A stretch of DNA of 64,000 bases, taken from Rhizobium sp. CB3090 (lineage in GTDB: Bacteria > Pseudomonadota > Alphaproteobacteria > Rhizobiales > Rhizobiaceae). Where the stretch lies: the NCBI RefSeq assembly GCF_029714285.1, contig NZ_CP121665.1, forward strand, positions 177,479 through 241,478. Direction: 5' to 3'. The notes beneath the pieces were generated by a model. It worked only from the letters and a program-made list of their open reading frames with translations, was not told the origin of the DNA and did no database searches. Shown here in pieces: positions 28,194 to 37,871 of the stretch; within the stretch, counting starts at the first letter, position 1; the number at the start of each line of letters is the position of its first letter. Both the position numbers and the translations under genes were made by a program.

Positions 28194-28481
28194 ATGGACA
28201 CGATGACCGAACCGCACACGCATGCCACCCATCCCGAAATCGTCAAGCGCCTCAAGCGTGCAGAAGGCCACCTCCGCAGCGTCATCGCCATGATCGAGGG
28301 CGGCAAGCCGTGCCTAGACATTGCCCAGCAGCTCTCGGCGGTGGAGAAGGCGATCGTGAACGCTAAGCGGACGCTGATCCAGGACCATCTCGACCACTGC
28401 CTTGAGGAGACGGTCGGCGCCCTGCCGCTCGACAAGCGACAGTCGATCGACGAGTTCAAGACGATCACGAAATACCTATAG
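28194..28481 (+). CDS. Metal- or formaldehyde-sensing repressor, CsoR/RcnR/FrmR family
   Basis: 95 residues, all helical. [21 protein letters not shown] is the DNA-binding face; ligand residues C40, H65, H68 and C69 ([10 protein letters not shown] and QDHLDHCLE) plus an N-terminal His cluster fall at the metal sites of the family. The mix of Cys and His differs slightly from classical RcnR, so the metal is uncertain (Co/Ni most likely given the partner pump). In rhizobial dmeRF operons the regulator comes first; here it follows the transporter by 70 bp. Confidence 0.86.
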   Translation: MDTMTEPHTHATHPEIVKRLKRAEGHLRSVIAMIEGGKPCLDIAQQLSAVEKAIVNAKRTLIQDHLDHCLEETVGALPLDKRQSIDEFKTITKYL

Positions 28482-28486
28482 GCCGA

Positions 28487-28739
28487 TGCTTGATGTCGCC
28501 GCATATGGCGGACTGTTCCTCGCCGCATTCGCGGCCGCGACCATCCTGCCGATGCAGTCTGAGGCGGCCCTCGTCGGCCTCATTCTCACGGAACGGTATT
28601 CGACGATCCTGCTCGTCGCCGTCGCCAGCTTCGGCAACGTCTCCGGATCGGTGGCCAACTGGTTCCTCGGGCGCTGGATCGAGCGGTTCCGGGACCATCG
28701 ATGGTTCCCGGTCTCCTCCGCCGCGCTGGAGCGCGCGCA
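28487..28739 (+). pseudogene. YqaA/DedA-like membrane protein, 3' truncated
   Basis: Starts 5 bp after the repressor stop with [20 protein letters not shown] and continues [19 protein letters not shown], the N-terminal half of YqaA-type (SNARE-associated/DedA-related) proteins. At about residue 84 the sequence changes abruptly into a segment of autotransporter DNA, so the remaining half is lost. The operon position suggests it once was the third gene of the metal operon. Confidence 0.75.
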
Positions 28740-29149
28740 GCCCGCTCGACGCCTCGACCTATCACACCGTGACCGTCGACAATTACGTCGGTAACTCCGG
28801 CGTGCTTGCCCTCCACACCGCGCTTGGCGGCGATACCTCGCCGACGGACCGGCTCGTCGTCACCGGCGACACCTCCGGCACCAGCACCGTCAAGGTGATC
28901 AATGTCGGTGGTGCCGGCGCGCAGACCGTGGAGGGCATCAGGATTGTTACGGTCGGTGGCGCATCGAATGGCACCTTCAGCCTGGCCGGGGATTACACGT
29001 TCCAGGGACAGCAGGCGGTGATCGGCGGGGCATACGCCTATCGTCTCTACAAGGGAGGGGTTTCGATGCCCGCTGATGGCGACTGGTATCTGCGCTCCGC
29101 CTATACTCTTCCGGCTGCTCCGACCGATCCCGTGCCGGCTCCGCAACAG
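28740..29149 (+). pseudogene. Duplicated autotransporter passenger segment
   Basis: In the frame of 28490 the text [40 protein letters not shown] and [20 protein letters not shown] closely parallels the pre-barrel passenger region of the giant autotransporter encoded on the other strand near 38880-39280. About 135 residues are shared with scattered substitutions, so it is a diverged copy, not an assembly duplicate. Both edges are abrupt joins: to the YqaA fragment on the left and to a group II intron fragment at about 29149. Confidence 0.85.
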
Positions 29150-29765
29150 AGTGGTCTCACCCTGCCTCTCGAATATTTTCCTGCACCATGTGCTGGAATG
29201 AGTGGTTCGAGATCGAGGTACGACCGCGGCTTCGCGGGACCTGCACCCTCGCACGGTACGCCGACGACGCCGTCATGGCATTCGACAATATCGTCGATGC
29301 CCAACGGGTCCTGGCAGTGCTGGGTAAGCGTCTTGAACGGTTCGGGCTTACGCTTCATCCCGACAAGACACGCCTCGTTGACTTTCGCCCGCGAAAGAAG
29401 GAGCACACACGGCATCCCGAAACGGATGGCGCTAACTTTGACTTTCTCGGCCTGACCCACGTATGGGGACGGTCGCTCAGAGGAAAAGACATGGTGAAAA
29501 TCGGCATTGGTCGATCCGCGACCAGCATCGCCACCTCTCCTCCATGCTGCGGGGCCACTTCGCCTACTATGGTGTTGGTGGGAATAGTCGACGGGTGCGA
29601 TGGTTCGCCAATCAGGTCGTGAGGATATGGCAGAAGTGGTTGTCGCGGCGAGATCGCCAAAGCGTCGTCCGGTGGGCGCGCCTCAACGAGATCCTGAAAC
29701 GCCACCCGCTGCCACTGGCCAGGATCGTTCATAAGTTTGCCACCGTCAGCCAAGCTCTACCATGA
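29150..29765 (+). pseudogene. Group II intron reverse transcriptase/maturase fragment
   Basis: Three frames are needed. [16 protein letters not shown] is RT block 4-like sequence; then [13 protein letters not shown] carries the catalytic YADD, followed by [17 protein letters not shown] and [13 protein letters not shown]. After an internal deletion near 29497, HLSSMLRGHFAYYGVGGNSR and RWFANQVVRIWQKWLSRR form the maturase (domain X) region. The 5' half including the first RT blocks is gone. The protein cannot be functional. Confidence 0.85.
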
Positions 29766-29835
29766 GGAACCGGATGCGGGAAATCCGCTCGTCCGGGTCT
29801 GTGAGGGGTGGTGATGGTAACGTCCCCACCTACTC
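29766..29835 (+). ncRNA. Group II intron domains V-VI (3' end of intron)
   Basis: Immediately after the maturase stop the sequence folds as ACCGGATGCGG-GAAA-TCCGC-TCGTCCGGGT, the compact domain V hairpin with its AGC-like catalytic face replaced by the ACC variant and a GAAA tetraloop. It is followed by a GC stem (GAGGGGTGGTGATGG ... CCCC) that would be domain VI with a bulged A. The intron ends near CTACTC at 29835, directly at the edge of an IS66 transposase fragment. Confidence 0.7.
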
Positions 29836-30060
29836 GGCACAGCGCGTGATTGCCGACGCGGAACTGGCCGACGTCGTCAGACACGATCACCGTGTTGCCC
29901 ATTAGGCCGTGGTGACGGATAGAACCCCACAGGCCGGCCTCGGCATGCGTGCCGATCTCCTGTCGGTCGAAGATGTCGATACCCTTTTCAGCCAGATGCG
30001 TCATGAATGGCACCTGGTTGCAGAAGCGCTGCGGTTCAAGAGCGCGAAGTCCGGCAGGAA
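29836..30060 (-). pseudogene. IS66-family transposase fragment
   Basis: Reads leftward FCNQVPFMTHLAEKGIDIFD, then GLWGSIRHHGLMGNTVIVSD and GQFRVGNHALC, parallel to residues in the IS66 transposase encoded at 53600-53790 but clearly diverged. It is bounded by the intron end on one side, consistent with the intron having inserted into this IS66 copy. About 75 residues of roughly 550 remain. Confidence 0.85.
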
Positions 30061-30336
30061 TGGCCGCATCTGTTGAGTTTCAGCTCGGTTTGCACGACTT
30101 TTTCATTTCGCATTGTACCAACTGATTGCGTTTCTCGTGTTGATCGAAAACATTTTCTTGCGGTGTGGGCGGATCCGTCCGAAATGAAAAACTGGATCAA
30201 AATTCGTGCGATAATCAATAATCGAGAAGCTGAAAGCTCAAAAGTGGTTGACCTGAACACGCCGAATAGAGAAGAGCCCTTCATCGGACAGTCGTGTAGT
30301 CAGCCTGGATCAAAAGGCGATTAACAACCCTCGGCG

Positions 30337-32832
30337 TTACGCTGCCGCGGTCCGCAGTCCGACACGCGTTGAACGGCGGGTTGCGAACTGCGCAACCAAC
30401 TGAGCCAGCTTTTCGGTCTCGTGCACGAGAGTTTGTGATGCGGCGGTTGTCTCCTCGACCATGGCGGCGTTCTGTTGCGTAACCTTATCCATCTCGTCGC
30501 CAGCCATGGAAACTTCCCGAAGGCTCACGGCCTGCTCTCTGGCCGCCATCGCAATCTTGTCTATGATGGCGCTAATGCCGCCCACCTGTTCGCAGATTTC
30601 CCTAAGCGACATCCCCGTCTCGTCAACAAGCTTGACGCCTGTTGTGACCTGAGCTGTCGAGGTTGAAATCAACCCCTTGATCTCGCGAGCGGCACCCGCA
30701 GATCTTTGGGCAAGTTCGCGCACTTCTTGTGCGACCACGGCGAAGCCTTTGCCCGCTTCCCCGGCTCGAGCAGCCTCCACCCCCGCATTGAGTGCCAGCA
30801 GGTTCGTCTGGAATGCGATTTCGTCGATCACACCGATGATGCTGCCGATCTTTGCGGACGAATCCTGGATTTCGCTCATCGCACTTATTGCGCGCTCCAC
30901 CACCGCTCCGCCGCTTTCCGCATTTGTCTTGGCGAGCGCGACTGTCTTCTCGGCGTGGCCCGCACCATCAGCAGTGGTGTTGATGCCGGTGGCCACCTCG
31001 CCAAGAGCGGCAACCGTTTCTTCGAGGGAGGCGGCCTGCTGCTCCGTCCGGCGGGCAAGATCGTTGGATGCGCTTGATATTTCGAACAATCCTGACTGAA
31101 TGGTCCCGACACTCAGGATGACAGCGTCGATCGCCTCCTCCAAAGTGGAAACCGCACTGTTGAAGTGGTCTCTGATCCCTTCATATCTCGAATCGACCGC
31201 TCCGACGCGTGCTGTCAGGTCTCCTTTGGAAAGTGCATCCAGACCGCTGGAAATCTGGCGGAACGCGTGTTCCATCGCCTGTGCTTCCGTCATACGTTCA
31301 GCTTCACGTTCAAGCCGCATATTTTCCGCCTGCCGCCTTTCGCGGTCGGCCTCGGCTTCGGCATTGATCCGGGCGCGGTCATTTTCCTGGAACACCTGCA
31401 GAGCGCCGATCATCTCCCCGATTTCGTTATCGGTTTTGGCGAGCTCCAGATGCGTGTCAGATTCTCCCCTGGCCAGTCGCGCCATTGCCTGCGCAACTTG
31501 CATCATAGGCCGTGCAACCGAGCGGACCATGAAGAACGCAATCGCCATAGCCAGCACGAGGCTGAACAAGCCAGCCCCCCACATCCAGGACGTACCCTGA
31601 TTACCCTGGAGCTCGGATTTCAACGCAATTTCGCCTGCGATCTTAACAATACCCTCGGTGACGCCTTGTGATGTCGACACGACCAGCGAAGCCTGCTGAT
31701 CGAACGATGCCAAATTCGTCTTCAAGGCGTTGACAGTCTCGCCCAATTGGGCAAGTTCGGCGGTCATATCATTGCCGGACGTCTTGGCCAGCATGCCGCC
31801 CATAGCTTGCGCCTTTTCCAGGCCTGCAGTGATAATCGCGGCGGCGTCATCGGAGGGTTGGAGGCGATATCGCTCGACTTGAACCAGGGTATCCTTCAAC
31901 ACAGTGGCGAAGTTGCGTGCAGTTCCGGACACGATACGTGCTTTAGATCGCGCGTTGTCCTTCTCGCTTTTGGAGGCCAGTTCCGTTTCTGCCGATTTGC
32001 GGAGCGCCTCGTTGAGCTTCTGAGAGGTGGCGGAAATTTTGGCGAAAAGCGCAAAGTCCTGCGTCGACGATAAAGCTGAGCCGTTGTCTTTCGACAGGGT
32101 TGTCTGGATCTCCGCGAAGGTGTTTGCCAGGCTGCTGACGATCGGCTGGATGTCGGGTGTTCCTCCAAGCTTGACAACTTCAGCCAGGCTGACCTGGGCA
32201 CGAGCCATGGGTTCTGCGATCTGATCGGGCGATATCTGGCGACCTAATGCGGAGCCTTTTACCAGTGCCAATTCGACAGCATTCATCCCGTCGCTGAAAT
32301 TGCCGGCGTTTTGGGTAAGGATACGGATGGTGTTTAGACTAATCAATGCGTTGTTCGAATTGGTCTCGGCCTGGTTGGCGACATCCTGCGCACTCTTCTC
32401 AGCCTGCTCAGCCGAGGAAACCAAGCTTCCGGTCGCATCACGCAGAGCGACGGCTGCTTTCTGAACCGCGTCCTGAGAGACTGCGAGAGCTTTGACCGCA
32501 TTCGACATCATCGAGATGCCATCCGAGAGCTGCGAGCCTTCTTCTTTTGACAGCGCCAGAGAATTGAGCATTGCTTGCGCCGTGTCGAGGGCGCTGACTG
32601 CTTCATCGATCCGCTTGGGTTCTTTGCTGACAAGATACTGGATGATGGCGCCTTCAGCCTTATTGGCTCCAATAAGTACCTTTGAAGTATCGACAGTCTG
32701 AGACACGGCACCTGTCAAGCTTCCAATACCGCGAATTCCGACAAACGCGACCAGGACAACCGATATGAGCAATAAAGCCATCCCACTCGATGTTCTGAAA
32801 CCGATAGACTTCACCTTTTGGGACAGTTTCAT
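30337..32832 (-). CDS. Methyl-accepting chemotaxis protein
   Basis: 831 residues. A membrane helix at about 18-37, a long periplasmic helical sensor (to about 400), a second membrane helix ([20 protein letters not shown]), a HAMP domain, and a C-terminal signalling hairpin whose tip reads [20 protein letters not shown]. Methylation-helix glutamines and glutamates flank it. The helical sensor with repeated Ala/Gln heptads resembles HBM-type sensors; ligand unknown. It is intact although surrounded by element fragments, so it may be under selection. No cheA/cheW genes are nearby. Confidence 0.92.
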   Translation of the reverse strand: MKLSQKVKSIGFRTSSGMALLLISVVLVAFVGIRGIGSLTGAVSQTVDTSKVLIGANKAEGAIIQYLVSKEPKRIDEAVSALDTAQAMLNSLALSKEEGSQLSDGISMMSNAVKALAVSQDAVQKAAVALRDATGSLVSSAEQAEKSAQDVANQAETNSNNALISLNTIRILTQNAGNFSDGMNAVELALVKGSALGRQISPDQIAEPMARAQVSLAEVVKLGGTPDIQPIVSSLANTFAEIQTTLSKDNGSALSSTQDFALFAKISATSQKLNEALRKSAETELASKSEKDNARSKARIVSGTARNFATVLKDTLVQVERYRLQPSDDAAAIITAGLEKAQAMGGMLAKTSGNDMTAELAQLGETVNALKTNLASFDQQASLVVSTSQGVTEGIVKIAGEIALKSELQGNQGTSWMWGAGLFSLVLAMAIAFFMVRSVARPMMQVAQAMARLARGESDTHLELAKTDNEIGEMIGALQVFQENDRARINAEAEADRERRQAENMRLEREAERMTEAQAMEHAFRQISSGLDALSKGDLTARVGAVDSRYEGIRDHFNSAVSTLEEAIDAVILSVGTIQSGLFEISSASNDLARRTEQQAASLEETVAALGEVATGINTTADGAGHAEKTVALAKTNAESGGAVVERAISAMSEIQDSSAKIGSIIGVIDEIAFQTNLLALNAGVEAARAGEAGKGFAVVAQEVRELAQRSAGAAREIKGLISTSTAQVTTGVKLVDETGMSLREICEQVGGISAIIDKIAMAAREQAVSLREVSMAGDEMDKVTQQNAAMVEETTAASQTLVHETEKLAQLVAQFATRRSTRVGLRTAAA

Positions 32833-33041
32833 GCTCTAACCTCTCTGTCGCGGTGTAACGCCGCCCAAGCACTCATCGAATGCTAAGAAGAATGGATAAA
32901 AAAGTGCTTAAATCCGTTGCCAAGATTAGAAACGCAAATTGCTTCATCATCTCGATAAGTACGCCGATCTTGACGCGAGCGGGCAATTGGCGGCATCCGA
33001 TCATCGGTGTGGGCAGACTCCTGCCATCAAAGAACCCGTGC

Positions 33042-33178
33042 TGCCCGACCGCAAGCCGTCCGCCGAAAACTCCCCAACCGCCAATCCCACCATCGCCGCC
33101 CGCTGCTTGAGGATCGCATTGACCGATTGGGGATCGAGTGCCCGCCTCGGCACCGTGGCCGCGCCGCAGAGTGCTTCT
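33042..33178 (-). pseudogene. Tyrosine recombinase C-terminal fragment
   Basis: Leftward reading RRALDPQSVNAILKQRAAMV, then GEFSADGLRSG, parallels residues of the intact integrase at 62463-63617 (ALDPQSVNAILKQRAEMAGL and FSAHGLRSGY). Only about 45 residues remain and the conserved His of the HxLRxG box is Asp. It is a dead relative. Confidence 0.8.
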
Positions 33179-33433
33179 TGATGACAGCGTCACCCGGCGG
33201 GGCACGTTTATTCCGCCGGACCCATTCGGGCGGAAAGTGCTCGAATTCCGCCGGCGCAGCGAGATAGCAGTCCACCTGATGGAGCAGAAGGACGAAGGCA
33301 GCGCCTACGATCAGGATTCACGAACTGAGCAGCGTGATGACGGGCCGCAAGGCAGGGGACCGCAAGTTTCGGCGCAGTCGGCCGAGACGCGTCTCGTGGA
33401 ATTGATCGACAAATTTACGAAGGAGACGGGAAT

Positions 33434-34064
33434 ATGGCAAATCTCGACGTTATAAAAGCCTCGTTCGCCGACATGAACGAGCAGATGGAGATCATCAAGA
33501 AACATCTGCCGTCCGATCGGCAGCCGCAGATCGACAAGTTACATGGCAAACTCCGAGGGTCGCAAGCGCGGATGCTAGCCATCCAGGAAGGCATCGAGAA
33601 GAGGCGTGGCGCCGTCGAGGGCGACCGTTTTGTCGCTCCCATCAAGTATGAATTCCGCCAGTTTGTGGCCGAACAGCTTGCGCCGTCATTCGCTATGTCA
33701 CCCGCAAGGACACCGACAAGCAAGCCGTTGCCTTCACGGATCATGGCGACAAGGTCGAAATCAACACATGGAAAGATCGCGAGGCTGTGCTTGCCGCCAT
33801 TTAGGTTGCCTCGAAAAAATGGGGTAGCCTGACAATCAGTGGCACCGAGAGTTACAAGAGCCTCGCCATCGAACTTGCCGCTGTCCGCGCCGAGCGCTCC
33901 ATCGAACAGAATCCGCCAACGCCGATACCGGCCGACATCAACCAGTCGCCGGAGATCGAGCGGCAGCGCCAGGTTCAACAGGAATTACTCACCGAAAAGC
34001 AGGCGAACTGCGAGGAGGAAGCCAAGAGGGACAGAGAATGTCACAAGCCGAAGCAACGACAGTG
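33434..34064 (+). pseudogene. LPD7-type mobilization/relaxase-related remnant
   Basis: Starts MANLDVIKASFADMNEQMEI. After a frame change near 33690 it reads RYVTRKDTDKQAVAFTDHGD, then an in-frame TAG, then VASKKWGSLTISGTESYKSL and ELAAVRAERSIEQNP. The second part is the LPD7 domain pattern (large polyvalent protein-associated domain 7) that follows relaxase domains in alphaproteobacterial conjugative proteins. No relaxase HUH motif is present. It suggests plasmid ancestry for this region. Confidence 0.62.
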
Positions 34065-34367
34065 ATTGGGACTCCTGTCCTAATTTAAGGTCGGCGGTTA
34101 TGGGCATACCGAGGAACAGTATGCGTGGCGCGCCGGATGGACAGCATTGTAATGATTATCGCGAGATTCTGACGCGCTTTTTCATTTCGCGGTGGTCCAA
34201 TCGACCTTTAAACGCTGTTTACGGACGAGATGATAGCCCGGATATTGTTGGTCAACGCGAAGTGAAAAAGTGGGTAAAGTCGTGCTGCAATTCAATAAAG
34301 ACAGCACTCATCTATGGCACCGGCAGCTCCATAGGTCGCGGCGCCGTAAATTCCTAATAATTTTCAG
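34065..34367. other. Intergenic stretch without a gene
   Basis: About 300 bp with lower GC than its surroundings. Open frames have no recognised domain. It contains CTTTTTCATTTCGC (34177-34190), also present at 30098-30111, with a partial reverse-complement match some 70 bp further on at both places; I treat this as suggestive only. Confidence 0.3.
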
Positions 34368-34844
34368 TCAGAAGTGAGCCTTAGGCGTTCTTCCATTGAA
34401 GACCAGCGCCATGGCTATGCCGAGAAAGACGAAAATGTCAGCGACATTAAACGAGTAAGGATTCGTAATTCCGCAGCAGCTCATGTTCAGGAAATCGGCC
34501 ACAGCGCCGTAGGCGATCCGGTCAAGGGCATTTCCGAGCGCTCCGCCAATGACAAATCCTATCGCTACCGGCATAAATCTGCCAGTAGTGTTACGCGCCC
34601 AAGCTATCAGCGCCAACGAAACAAGCACATCGAATGCAGCCAATACCCAACGGTTGGCGTAGTGGTTGAGCATTCCGAAATCGACGCCCTCGTTCCACGC
34701 CATCAAAAACTGAAGATAGGGTGGCGACACAGGAAGGACGTGAAGGGACGCTAAATCCAACCATTGGATAACGATCAGCTTAGAAACTTGATCGAGCGTG
34801 ATCGCGATTAGCGCTGCGATGGCCATCCGAAGTAGTTGCATCAC
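34368..34844 (-). CDS. lspA: Signal peptidase II-like lipoprotein signal peptidase
   Basis: 158 residues, four membrane helices. The paired catalytic aspartates are present: D108 in GGALGNALDRIAYG and D136 in YSFNVADIFVFLG, and the N-terminal LDQVSKLIV segment is typical. It removes signal peptides from prolipoproteins in the inner membrane. Since rhizobial chromosomes carry an lspA already, this is probably an extra copy. The region around C123-C124 (MSCCGITNPY) is atypical between the two aspartates. No lipoprotein gene is adjacent. Confidence 0.87.
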   Translation of the reverse strand: MMQLLRMAIAALIAITLDQVSKLIVIQWLDLASLHVLPVSPPYLQFLMAWNEGVDFGMLNHYANRWVLAAFDVLVSLALIAWARNTTGRFMPVAIGFVIGGALGNALDRIAYGAVADFLNMSCCGITNPYSFNVADIFVFLGIAMALVFNGRTPKAHF

Positions 34845-35246
34845 CTAAGCTCCTTAGATGTGGTCGCAAGCGCCGCCGTTTTAGGTACGAACGCCCTATT
34901 CTCGACGTCACCGTTGCTCGCTGATTCGAACCCCGATCGCCCCCGTGTGTAATGGTGGAAAAGATCTTCGTCGAGATGGCTCTCCATTTTGAGCAGATCA
35001 CCTTCGCTCTTATGATCGCCGTAGACACGTCTATCGAGTCGCGCCTCTTTCGTGCCTCGCATTTATTGCCGGCTGCCCGCACACTCGACTCGGGCAACCG
35101 AAAGCAACGAGTTGGTCGTCAGCGTATGAATAAAGCCGGATCTGCTGCCGCGAAGTGAGCTAATTGGTCACGAAGGCTTTGAGAAATGCAGGTCTGGCGA
35201 TCAGGCTAAGTGCCGAGGTGAGATAACGCCACTTGCATCGAGATGA
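34845..35246. other. Intergenic region upstream of lspA
   Basis: About 400 bp between lspA and the 3' end of the broken kinase. It should hold the lspA promoter; no gene, repeat or clear hairpin was recognised. Confidence 0.35.
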
Positions 35247-36167
35247 TCAACCCGGAGGCGCTCCATTCGCGCGAAATTCGTCCGCGGAGTGCAGCCGTAA
35301 CGATCGCCCGTTCAAGCTGCCCGCCAAAACCTTCTGCGCGAGGCGCGGCGTCCATTGTCGGACACCCGTCTCGGCCCAGATCAGGTGAAGGTTTTGTCCC
35401 TCAGTCAAGCATTGGATGGACAGTTCGCCTTCGACGGAGAGGCATCCATATTTGGCGGAATTGGTCGCAAACTCGTGAAAAAGTACGCGCAAGCGACGTC
35501 ACAGCCGTTCCTCCGACAGCCATGTTCGTCCCTCCAATTTTAATCCTCGTCTGCGACGCATTGCGAAACGGCGCGACAATGGCTTCCAGCAGCGCAAACA
35601 ATGTCGTCTTGCGATTGCCGTTCACTTCGCCGTCGATGAGGTCAGGCAAGATGAGATCATGAGCGCGCGTTAGAGCGCCAAGCGTTCATGCAGTCCGTCT
35701 GCCAGTTCGTCCACGCTTTGTGCTGAACGCTTGGTCTGGGAAATCAGGGCCGACGCTACCGAAAAGAGATTCTTGATGCGGTGGTTGATTTCCCGGAGCA
35801 GGAGCTTTTGACGATATTCGAGGCGACGACGTTCCGAAATGTCTCTGGCAATCTTCGATGCGCCGATGATTTTGCCTCTTTTTCCACGAAAGGGCGAGAT
35901 CGTGACAGAAACCTCGACAAGGTTGCCATCCTTGCGCTTTCGCACCGTCTCGAAATCGTCAATCCGCTCGCCACGGCGGATTCTTTCAAGAATGGCATCC
36001 TCTTCCTGTATCCGATCCTCGGGAATCAGAATGAGAATGGACTGCCCGATCGCTTCAGCCGCCGAAAAGCCGAAGATGCGTTCCGCACTCGCGTTCCAGG
36101 TCGTGATTGCGACATTATGGAGCAAGTGCCACAAAGCATCGACGTGTCCCTTGAAATTGTCACGGCG
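35247..36167 (-). pseudogene. PAS-HWE/HisKA_2 histidine kinase with frameshifts
   Basis: N-terminal PAS domain (TTWNASAERIFGFSAAEAIG, DGNLVEVSVTISPFRG, ASKIARDISERR), then the phosphoacceptor helix LREINHRIKNLFSVASALIS. At 35670 a frame change ends the frame; the continuation LTRAHDLILPDLIDG and later, after a second shift near 35480, VLFHEFATNSAKYG (N-box) complete the kinase in other frames. The N-terminus is also truncated close to the phzF start. At least two independent lesions indicate a true pseudogene. Confidence 0.82.
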
Positions 36168-36229
36168 ACAACAAGCGAATTGACTGCTTGGTCAATCAGC
36201 GGCTGTCTGGAGCAAATGAACGGAGACTT

Positions 36230-37015
36230 ATGTTGGTACAGATTTTCCAGGTAGACGCCTTCACGCGGCGGCGCTTTGGCGGCAATCCGGCTGCCGTGAT
36301 GATCCTCGAAAGCTTCCTCGATGATGCGCGTCTGCAGGACATCGCCGCCGAGAATAATCTCGCAGAGACCGCATTCCTGGTTCGTGACGGCGCCGACTAT
36401 CGTTTGCGTTGGTTCACCCCGACCGTTGAGGTGCCTCTATGCGGCCATGCCACGCTCGCAAGCGCTGCCGTGGTTCTTGAGCGGCTTGAGCCGGGTCGGG
36501 AGGTCGTAACCTTCCATTCCGCAAGCGGCCCGCTCGTCGTCTCCCGTTCGGGGGACAGCTACGTTATGGACTTTCCGGCTCGGCCCATGCTTGCCACTTC
36601 CACGCCCGAGGCGCTGACCGCCGCGATCGGGCAGAACCCGACCGAGACTTTGGTGGATCAGCATAACTATCTCGCGGTCATGGAAACTGCCGAACAGGTT
36701 CGGAAACTGGCACCTGATCTCGGGGTAGTCACCCTACTTGGCCGGGCTGGCCTGATTGTCACCGCACCGGGCGACGATGGTTATGACTGCGTCAGCCGCT
36801 ATTTCGCCCCCGCCAAAGGCATTCCTGAAGATCCGGTCACGGGCGGAGCGCATTGCGCGCTCGCGCCCTACTGGGCGAGCCGGCTCGGCAAAACCAGCCT
36901 ACGCGCATTCCAGGCCTCCGCGCGTGGTGGTGAGCTACGTTGCCGTACTTTCGGCGAGCGCGTTGAGCTTGAGGGTTCCTGCGTTTTCTACCTCGAAGGC
37001 CAGGCAGAAATCTGA
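36230..37015 (+). CDS. PhzF-family isomerase-like protein
   Basis: About 262 residues. The start VQIFQVDAFTRRRFGGNPAA and the following NLAETAFLV (catalytic Glu region) are diagnostic, as are RWFTPTVEVPLCGHATLASA and the late EDPVTGGAHCALAPYW. PhzF relatives are epimerase-like isomerases of the diaminopimelate epimerase fold; outside phenazine producers their substrates are unknown. The frame is open to an ATG at 36188, but GGAG at 36222 precedes the ATG at 36230 and the domain starts there. It lies divergent from the broken kinase. Confidence 0.88.
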   Translation: MLVQIFQVDAFTRRRFGGNPAAVMILESFLDDARLQDIAAENNLAETAFLVRDGADYRLRWFTPTVEVPLCGHATLASAAVVLERLEPGREVVTFHSASGPLVVSRSGDSYVMDFPARPMLATSTPEALTAAIGQNPTETLVDQHNYLAVMETAEQVRKLAPDLGVVTLLGRAGLIVTAPGDDGYDCVSRYFAPAKGIPEDPVTGGAHCALAPYWASRLGKTSLRAFQASARGGELRCRTFGERVELEGSCVFYLEGQAEI

Positions 37016-37286
37016 TGCTGCCATCCGGACCGCTTGTGTTTTCAGCAGCGCCGACATAGTTCCGGCATTATAGAGCCCTTCGCTTGAATCGTATGGAAAT
37101 TAGCCGCTGTCGCCGAATGCGGCTGTTGGATATCGAAAGAAGCCGGAGCGCTTGCGGAGCATGCTCACCAACTCGCGCGACGGAGCAACGGCCAAACTGC
37201 ATATCCTGCGCGAAATTGAACACGCTGGCGCGCGCATGGAGGATATCCCGTGGCCGGCATCGCGATCGATCTCGGCCGCTGGATCT

Positions 37287-37868
37287 TCAGTTGCTTCCAA
37301 GCGCAGCGAGACGGTCGACAGCGGCTGGAAGACCTTTGAGGGAGATAGGAAGCGTCAGTTCCTTTGCGTCCATGCCTTGAACCTTGACCTTAAGCGACGT
37401 GCCGGTTTTGAGGGCAACCACGGCTTTTGCGTCGAAACCCAAAGAAACGAGGCACCCCGCCGGCAGGCACGTCGAAAACCGAAGCGGCTTCTGCGGTGCG
37501 GCGTCATCGATCTGTAGAACGACGCCGGCATCAAGGGCAAGCCCGAACGGCAGGATGAGGTTTCCAGCGAGCGTTCCATCGGCGTTTCGCCTGAGTTCGA
37601 TCGCCATCACCCGCTGCCCGTTCTGCTGCGTCTGCTGCTGTGAGACGGTGCAGATGGCCTGGGGAGTGCTCTGGCAAGCGAGGCTCCAATCCTGATAGGT
37701 CTCCTGCAGGGACGAGGCGCCGTTCGGCAGTTTGGAAACACCATCCTGCGCGAATGCGGAGCCCGCCAGCGCAAGAAGCGCCACAGCTACTGAAGAGAAT
37801 TTGGAAGAAGAGAAGCCTGCCACCGTTAAAAACCTTTCCACGTTGCATTCGGATTTGAAGGCCGCCAA
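37287..37868 (-). CDS. Invasion-associated locus B (IalB) family protein
   Basis: 193 residues with an N-terminal signal (VAVALLALAGSAFAQ, cleavage near residue 41). The mature part has the family pattern: YQDWSLACQSTPQAICTVSQ, GNLILPFGLALDAGVVLQID and RFSTCLPAGCLVSL with four conserved cysteines able to form two disulphides. IalB proteins are small periplasmic or outer-membrane-associated proteins linked to host interaction in Bartonella and Brucella; molecular function unclear. It begins only 3 bp after the autotransporter stop on the same strand, so it is probably co-transcribed with it. Confidence 0.87.
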   Translation of the reverse strand: MAAFKSECNVERFLTVAGFSSSKFSSVAVALLALAGSAFAQDGVSKLPNGASSLQETYQDWSLACQSTPQAICTVSQQQTQQNGQRVMAIELRRNADGTLAGNLILPFGLALDAGVVLQIDDAAPQKPLRFSTCLPAGCLVSLGFDAKAVVALKTGTSLKVKVQGMDAKELTLPISLKGLPAAVDRLAALGSN

Positions 37869-37871
37869 GCC

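Noticed and set aside
26762..28528. 588-residue minus-strand open frame across the CDF and repressor genes
   Set aside because: Antisense shadow of two clearly recognisable plus-strand genes; no motif.
28687..28709. Near-palindrome around ACCATCGATGGT in the YqaA fragment, sharing bases with the 54897 palindrome
   Set aside because: It lies in coding sequence, lacks the spacer and the ATAA/TTAT inner arms, so it is taken as coincidence.
30098..34190. Shared 14-mer CTTTTTCATTTCGC at 30098 and 34177
   Set aside because: A handful of identical 14-mers are expected by chance in 64 kb; the surrounding similarity is weak.
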